Shown here: in pieces, positions 59,592 through 64,000 of the stretch
Layout of the letters: each line of letters begins with the position of its first letter
Numbering within the stretch: position 1 is the first letter of the stretch
Source: Cohnella herbarum
GTDB lineage: Bacteria > Bacillota > Bacilli > Paenibacillales > Paenibacillaceae
Reading direction: 5' to 3'
Assembly: GCF_012849095.1 (NCBI RefSeq)
Contig: NZ_CP051680.1
Coordinates: 3,436,501-3,500,500, forward strand
DNA: 64,000 nt
Notes under the pieces: model-generated
Seen by the model: only the letters and a program-made list of their open reading frames with translations
What the model was told of the DNA's origin: nothing
The model's database searches: none
Program-made: the position numbers and the translations under genes

Positions 59592-61949
59592 ATGCTAAGA
59601 AAAACGTCAATTATCCTATGGTTAATGTGCATCTTGCTAGCCATTCCATCGATAACCGGAGCAACTGCTACTCCACAGGCCCTATCGAAAAAGAGCATTA
59701 AAGTATGGGTAAACGGCTCGCAGCTAATCTTGTCTACTCCGGTTTACGCAGAGAAGAAAACGCTACTCGTTCCATTGCTTGAAGTCGCGAACGCCCTTAA
59801 AGCCAAGACGACATGGCAAACAGACTCTGCCAATAGGAGAAACATATTGCTCAGCCGCGGCGATCGTTCGGCAACCTTCACGATAGGATCGGCTCTTCTA
59901 ACGGCAAACGGACGATCCGTTAAGCTCGAAGCCGCGCCGCGACTCGTCGGGAACGTTGCTTTAGTTCCCCTGCGCGCGCTATCCGAAGCGCTTGGGACGG
60001 TCGTTGCTTGGGACGGAATCCGGCAAGTCGTTCGCATAGACGATCCCGCCGTTCTTCCCGTCATCGGCTCGAAGGCTAAACTGGACGATTTGATCCAAAG
60101 CATGAGCACCACCAACGGATTATTTCGTCGGGAGGCGCTCCAAGTTCTAGGCGGTGAGTCGACCTTGACGTCCGGCCCCCTTCAGCCCGTTGTCAACTCC
60201 GAGTTGCCTGCAAGCGAAAGCGCGAACTATTCCCAGACGAACGTGCAAGTCAACGGGGTCGATGAAGCCGATTGGGCGAAAACGGACGGCCGCTTCATCT
60301 ACCAAATCAGCGGCACCCGGTTGTTCGTCTCCGATATTTCCGATCCGAACTCGCCCAAGCTCGCGGCGACTTTGAACTTCGGATCGAAAACCGATTTTTA
60401 CCCGCGGGAGATGTACGTAGACGGCAAGCGGCTGATCGTTATCGGGCAGAAAGAATCGTTACTCTCTCCTCGTATCGATTCGGGCGATAACAAATCGTTA
60501 AGTAATACGGTATCTCCCTCCGCAGAAGGATTGACGATTTTACCTCCCGGAACGGTAAGAAGTTCCGTGCAAACGAAGATTTACGAATTGAACGATGCCG
60601 GGCAACCTAAGCTTGTTCGCGAAACGACGCTGGAGGGCAGCTATCTATCTTCTCGCAAAATCGACGGAGCGCTATACGTCATCGCGAACAAATCCAACTA
60701 TTTCGTATATCCGATGAACAATTCGGATTCGGACGAATATGAGCCACTTTACGGCGACACCGGCGTTTCCGATAAGTTAAGGAGGCTGACGCTTGACCGA
60801 ATTCGTTATTTCCCGGATTCGCCCGATAGCAACACGTTGCTCATCGGCGCGCTAGATCTGGATCGTTCCGCGGAAGAAATGCAAGTGTCCGCCTATCTCG
60901 GATCCAGCCAAACTCTCTATGCCTCAACGAAGCACCTTTACGTCGCAATCGATAAGTATATCCAAGACGGGAGTACCTACAGGCAAGAAACGCAGATTCA
61001 TAAGTTTCGGCTGGATCAAGGCAGCATCGTTTATGTAGGCAGTGGCGAAGTGCCAGGATCGATTCTGAATCAATACGCGATGGATGAGCACGACGGCTAC
61101 TTCCGGATCGCCACGACCAAGGGGAATTCTTGGACGAGAGGAACGGAGGAGCCCTCTACGAATAATCTATACGTCCTTGACGAGCAGATGAAAACGATAG
61201 GGTCGTTGGAAAATCTAGCTCCGGGCGAAAGGATTTATTCTACGCGGTTCATGGGCGGCCGCGCATATATGGTTACCTTCCGCAACGTCGATCCTTTATT
61301 CGCGATCGACCTGCGCAACCCGACCAAGCCGACGGTGCTCGGCCAATTGAAGATTCCCGGTTATAGCGACTATCTACACCCTTACGATGACAATCACATC
61401 ATCGGATTCGGCAAGGATACCGTGGAGCTCCCGGCCAAAGGAACTGGTAAAGATCAAACGACGGCCTACTACCAAGGAATGAAAGTTGCCCTATTCGACG
61501 TATCCGACGTTACCCAACCGAAAGAGAAATTCAAAATGATCATCGGCGACCGGGGAACCGGTTCCGAACTATTGAGCAACCCGAAAGCTCTATTGTTCTC
61601 CAAATCCAAAGGCCTGCTCGCTTTTCCTGTGGAGTTAATGGAAATCAAAGACAAGAGCAATCTTGAACAACAGGGTAACGTCCCGGCTTATGGACAGTTC
61701 GCTTATCAAGGCGCATACGTATACAATATCGATCCGATCAAGGGCTTTACTCTGCGGGGACGCGTCACCCATCTTTCCCAGGACGATCTGCTCAAGAGCG
61801 GGCAATACGGCTACGACTACGGCAAAACCGTCCGGCGTATCCTCTACTCGGGCGACACCTTGTATACGTTGTCCGAACGGATATTGAAAGCAAATGATCT
61901 TGTTACCCTTGCCGACAAAGGGGTTCTCGATTATCCTTCGGCGCCTTAA
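59592..61949 (+). CDS. secreted beta-propeller protein with copper-amine-oxidase N domain
   Basis: 785 residues: signal peptide (1-23), copper amine oxidase N-like domain (about 38-150, KVWVNGSQLILSTPVYAEKKTLLVPLLEVANAL ... VPLRALSEALGTVVAWDG), then a PF09826-type beta-propeller (about 215-775, DEADWAKTDGRFIYQISGTRLFVSDISDP ... VNGVDEADW start motif). Frequent in Paenibacillus; external, unknown role. GGGGGA box precedes the ATG. Confidence 0.9.
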   Translation: MLRKTSIILWLMCILLAIPSITGATATPQALSKKSIKVWVNGSQLILSTPVYAEKKTLLVPLLEVANALKAKTTWQTDSANRRNILLSRGDRSATFTIGSALLTANGRSVKLEAAPRLVGNVALVPLRALSEALGTVVAWDGIRQVVRIDDPAVLPVIGSKAKLDDLIQSMSTTNGLFRREALQVLGGESTLTSGPLQPVVNSELPASESANYSQTNVQVNGVDEADWAKTDGRFIYQISGTRLFVSDISDPNSPKLAATLNFGSKTDFYPREMYVDGKRLIVIGQKESLLSPRIDSGDNKSLSNTVSPSAEGLTILPPGTVRSSVQTKIYELNDAGQPKLVRETTLEGSYLSSRKIDGALYVIANKSNYFVYPMNNSDSDEYEPLYGDTGVSDKLRRLTLDRIRYFPDSPDSNTLLIGALDLDRSAEEMQVSAYLGSSQTLYASTKHLYVAIDKYIQDGSTYRQETQIHKFRLDQGSIVYVGSGEVPGSILNQYAMDEHDGYFRIATTKGNSWTRGTEEPSTNNLYVLDEQMKTIGSLENLAPGERIYSTRFMGGRAYMVTFRNVDPLFAIDLRNPTKPTVLGQLKIPGYSDYLHPYDDNHIIGFGKDTVELPAKGTGKDQTTAYYQGMKVALFDVSDVTQPKEKFKMIIGDRGTGSELLSNPKALLFSKSKGLLAFPVELMEIKDKSNLEQQGNVPAYGQFAYQGAYVYNIDPIKGFTLRGRVTHLSQDDLLKSGQYGYDYGKTVRRILYSGDTLYTLSERILKANDLVTLADKGVLDYPSAP

Positions 61950-62045
61950 ATTAAAAGTACGGCTACAGATAGTCGATTACGCGCGTCTATTTCCATCAGA
62001 GTCGCCGAACATTTCTATCCGCAACAAGCCTAACCTGCAAAAAAT

Positions 62046-62090
62046 AGGGCACGTAAGCCAGTATCTGGTTTACGTGCCCTTTTCTATTAT
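62046..62090 (+). terminator. strong terminator after the propeller gene
   Basis: A 16-base stem (AGGGCACGTAAGCCAG with CTGGTTTACGTGCCCT, one G-T pair) and TAT loop, followed by TTTCTATTATTT; A tract on the other side may serve the ComFB gene. Confidence 0.88.
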
Positions 62091-62156
62091 TTCGTCAAAG
62101 CAATTCTGTTGAGAATCGAATGGGTTTTAGCGATGCTAGACTCAGTCAACAGGTCA

Positions 62157-62444
62157 TCAAGTATGATTCGGACGTTCTTCGATCACTTTGACCGCTTTGG
62201 TCAGCTCTCTGAGAACGTCGGATTGAAGCTGCGGTTCTAAATAAAGAGCCTTGACGTAAGCCTCTCCCGCTTGACTCGAAGTATAATGCGGAGAAAGGTG
62301 ATTTAAGCTGAGCAAAATAATATCGATCCGACATTTCTCGCAATCGCACTTGAGGATTCCTGTTTTCACGTAGTTATCTTCGAATAGATTACCGACAATA
62401 GGTTCCATGGCGTTAAGGATAGGCAAGTCGCGAGAGAAAATCAT
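62157..62444 (-). CDS. ComFB-family protein
   Basis: 95 residues from the ATG at 62444 (GGAG box; the ATG at 62513 lacks one). LNAMEPIVGNLF, then the CDCEKC cysteine motif, DIILLSLNHLSPHYTSSQAGEAYVK. ComFB of Bacillus lies in the comF operon; cyanobacterial homologues bind c-di-AMP/c-di-GMP and control pili. A cysteine pair could bind zinc. Cytosolic. Confidence 0.85.
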   Translation of the reverse strand: MIFSRDLPILNAMEPIVGNLFEDNYVKTGILKCDCEKCRIDIILLSLNHLSPHYTSSQAGEAYVKALYLEPQLQSDVLRELTKAVKVIEERPNHT

Positions 62445-62476
62445 TGTGTACACTCTCCATTGGTTAGCGAATGGGA

Positions 62477-62498
62477 ATTCAGTATCATTATACTGAAT
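62477..62498. promoter_or_regulatory. perfect inverted repeat in the ComFB gene promoter
   Basis: ATTCAGTAT-CATT-ATACTGAAT, 9-base arms with a 4-base gap. On the leftward strand it contains TATAAT, so it overlaps a likely -10 box 33 bases upstream of the ATG. Candidate operator. Confidence 0.5.
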
Positions 62499-62583
62499 AT
62501 AAGAGCGGAACACATTATTAAATTATCCGGCGACGAATCTATCTACTGGATGATTCTATGAGTCTCTTGAAATGATTCGGATC

Positions 62584-64000
62584 TTAATTATTGCCTCCGT
62601 CGAGATGAATCGGATAAAACTCGGACGGATTCCACACCATTCCGCCTCCCCACGTAATGAAACGTTCTTTGCCATGGAAATTACGGAAGAAGAATCCGTA
62701 TAACGTATCCGTTTCGCTTGGATCGACGCCGATGCTCGCGAACGGGATCGCTTGAATCGTATTCCAACGATCCGTCCCTACTTCGGCATTGACTTGCCAG
62801 ATCCCGTTGTACGTCGGGTCCTGGAACGACTTGTATTCGAACTTCACTTTCAGCGGATTAGAGAAAAATCCGTAATAGGTTCCGCTCTTGTCGCCCGTCA
62901 CGTACGTTTCAACCGAGTCGTCCGCCCCGCTTCTCCACCACTCTCCGGGAGCGTCCTCGCTTACGACCATGCCCTCCAAATCGTCATCGAGATTTTCATA
63001 TCCTACATATAAATTTTCGTCGTCCCACAAGAGATACACTTTCGTTACTTCCTGCACTTGATTTCGGGTACCCATCTCGCGGAATTCGGTTACCGGTTGA
63101 ACGCCAACCCAAGGCCCGGCGCCGAAGTCCAGCGCATTCATGATTTGGGCTTTGCCGTAGGTCGTTTTCGTTACGGTTGCAGACAAATTAGGGAGCTCTC
63201 CCACGAGATAAACCATCGTTTCGAATGTCGTTTTAATTGGTTCGATCCTTTTCTTCGCTTGCGGATCCGCCAGTTGCCATGCTTCATCCAAAGCGGATTG
63301 AGCGGCATCTTTAATGCCGGCTTTGATGACGTAATTGCCGATTAACTGGCTTGCCCTGGAATAGACGCCAACCGCCTGCTGATCATAGTTCCAGCCCTGC
63401 TCGATCAGATCGTAATAATTTCTCATCGATTCCGCGGCAGCACCGTATGCCTTCTCCAAAAATTCGGTTTTTAGCGCCTCTAGGTCCGCATCCGGATTCC
63501 AGAACAATTGATTGATGAGCCAATACTGCATCGCGTTCACGCCCCATACGACCCCGTTGTCCAATTGTCCTTCCGGCAACACGCCCATGATGCCTAGATC
63601 GCGATAATACTGCACGTCCACCTGCACCTTCTCGGCAATCGGCCTTTCGTAGACGTCCGTGGCGCAGCATCCGTAATAATTGTACATAAGAACATTGTGC
63701 GTTTTCTGTACCCAGCTTTCGAGCTTAAGCTTATAGGCATAATTCGAATTGCTCTGATCGCTCGTATTGAAAGGGACTCTGACGTCTTCGGCAGCCGGTG
63801 CCATAACGATGATGATATTGTCCTCTAGCTCGACTTTCGGAGGGGTATCCGTAAAAAAGTAAGCAAAAGTCGTAATTTTCACCTTGGGATGGGTTGTTTT
63901 AATATCGGCCGCTATTTTATTGAGAAAAGTGAAGAATACCGTCGACTTATAAGCCGGATCCTCGGGTTGGACGACAAGACCGTCAGGCGTCGTGAAAGGC
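62584..64000 (-). CDS. DUF4838/CBM9-like secreted or surface protein, 5' part outside window
   Basis: The frame runs off the right edge (no start within 64000), so the N-terminus is missing; 471 codons are seen plus a stop. The first part (VFFTFLNKIAADIKTTHPKVKITTFAYFFTD to about 180 residues later) fits DUF4838, a TIM-barrel/alpha-glucuronidase-like domain. The C-terminal half (DFGAGPWVGVQPVTEFRE ... VYLLWDDENLYVGYENLDDD ... WQVNAEVGTDRWNTIQAIPFASIG) fits a CBM9-like carbohydrate-binding domain. A polysaccharide-degrading or binding role is likely. Confidence 0.85.
   Translation of the reverse strand, partial: PFTTPDGLVVQPEDPAYKSTVFFTFLNKIAADIKTTHPKVKITTFAYFFTDTPPKVELEDNIIIVMAPAAEDVRVPFNTSDQSNSNYAYKLKLESWVQKTHNVLMYNYYGCCATDVYERPIAEKVQVDVQYYRDLGIMGVLPEGQLDNGVVWGVNAMQYWLINQLFWNPDADLEALKTEFLEKAYGAAAESMRNYYDLIEQGWNYDQQAVGVYSRASQLIGNYVIKAGIKDAAQSALDEAWQLADPQAKKRIEPIKTTFETMVYLVGELPNLSATVTKTTYGKAQIMNALDFGAGPWVGVQPVTEFREMGTRNQVQEVTKVYLLWDDENLYVGYENLDDDLEGMVVSEDAPGEWWRSGADDSVETYVTGDKSGTYYGFFSNPLKVKFEYKSFQDPTYNGIWQVNAEVGTDRWNTIQAIPFASIGVDPSETDTLYGFFFRNFHGKERFITWGGGMVWNPSEFYPIHLDGGNN

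Overview
The window looks like chromosomal DNA of a spore-former-type Bacillota, most likely Paenibacillaceae (Paenibacillus/Cohnella-like). Reasons: near-balanced base composition, strong GGAGG ribosome binding sites, many lipoproteins with Gram-positive lipoboxes, SLH/Ig-like surface protein, HPr kinase-like and ComFB-family proteins, copper-amine-oxidase-N/beta-propeller secreted protein, and a high density of ABC importers and LuxR-type STAND regulators. No rRNA, tRNA, CRISPR array or prophage was seen.

Layout. 1-3 kb: 3' part missing SLH/Ig-like surface protein and an alditol oxidase. 3.1-4.6 kb: a small inverted-repeat element and an IS3-family insertion sequence with a clear -1 frameshift site. 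4.6-7.6 kb: GNAT acetyltransferase, an orphan C-terminus of a zinc-type quinone oxidoreductase, Uma2 nuclease-fold protein. 6.0-11.6 kb: leftward operon of aldehyde dehydrogenase, PLP fold-III aldolase/racemase-like enzyme, lactone-oxidase-like flavoprotein, DUF1904 protein and a frameshifted metallophosphoesterase. 11.9-14.5 kb: SsuABC-type importer. 14.6-16.6 kb: gene-poor repeat land around a pentapeptide-repeat gene. 16.6-26.5 kb: leftward block of OmpR/HisK two-component pair, then solute-binding lipoprotein, MacB-like ATPase, adaptor, FtsX-like permease, second ATPase and an ECF sigma factor. 26.7-31.6 kb: MalT-like regulator, PAQR/hemolysin III protein, 5'-nucleotidase-like phosphoesterase. 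31.8-35.3 kb: phosphonate-type importer with phnD convergent to phnC-E-E. 35.6-38.1 kb: sialate-esterase-like hydrolase and MFS transporter. 38.1-40.4 kb: a long palindromic repeat array split by a second IS3-family element. 40.4-42.2 kb: Gfo/Idh/MocA oxidoreductase and DUF72 protein. 42.5-47.9 kb: ROK regulator, NrtT/TauT-type importer and a glycoside-hydrolase-like TIM barrel protein, with a palindromic operator upstream. 48-64 kb: membrane coiled-coil/NAGPA pair, PQQ-like propeller, STAND-LuxR regulator, HprK-like kinase coupled to a TraB/GumN lipoprotein, PNPOx-fold protein, AAA ATPase, lipoproteins, drug efflux MFS, ComFB protein and a truncated DUF4838/CBM9-like protein.

The most unusual signal is a set of four non-coding tandem arrays that all have exactly a 51-base period. 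Two of them (14.66-15.04 kb and 38.14-40.36 kb) are homologous and carry one hairpin per unit whose arm sequence changes in a compensated way. The 38-40 kb array (18 units) keeps perfect 51-base phase across an IS3-family insertion once the element and its 3-base target duplication are removed.
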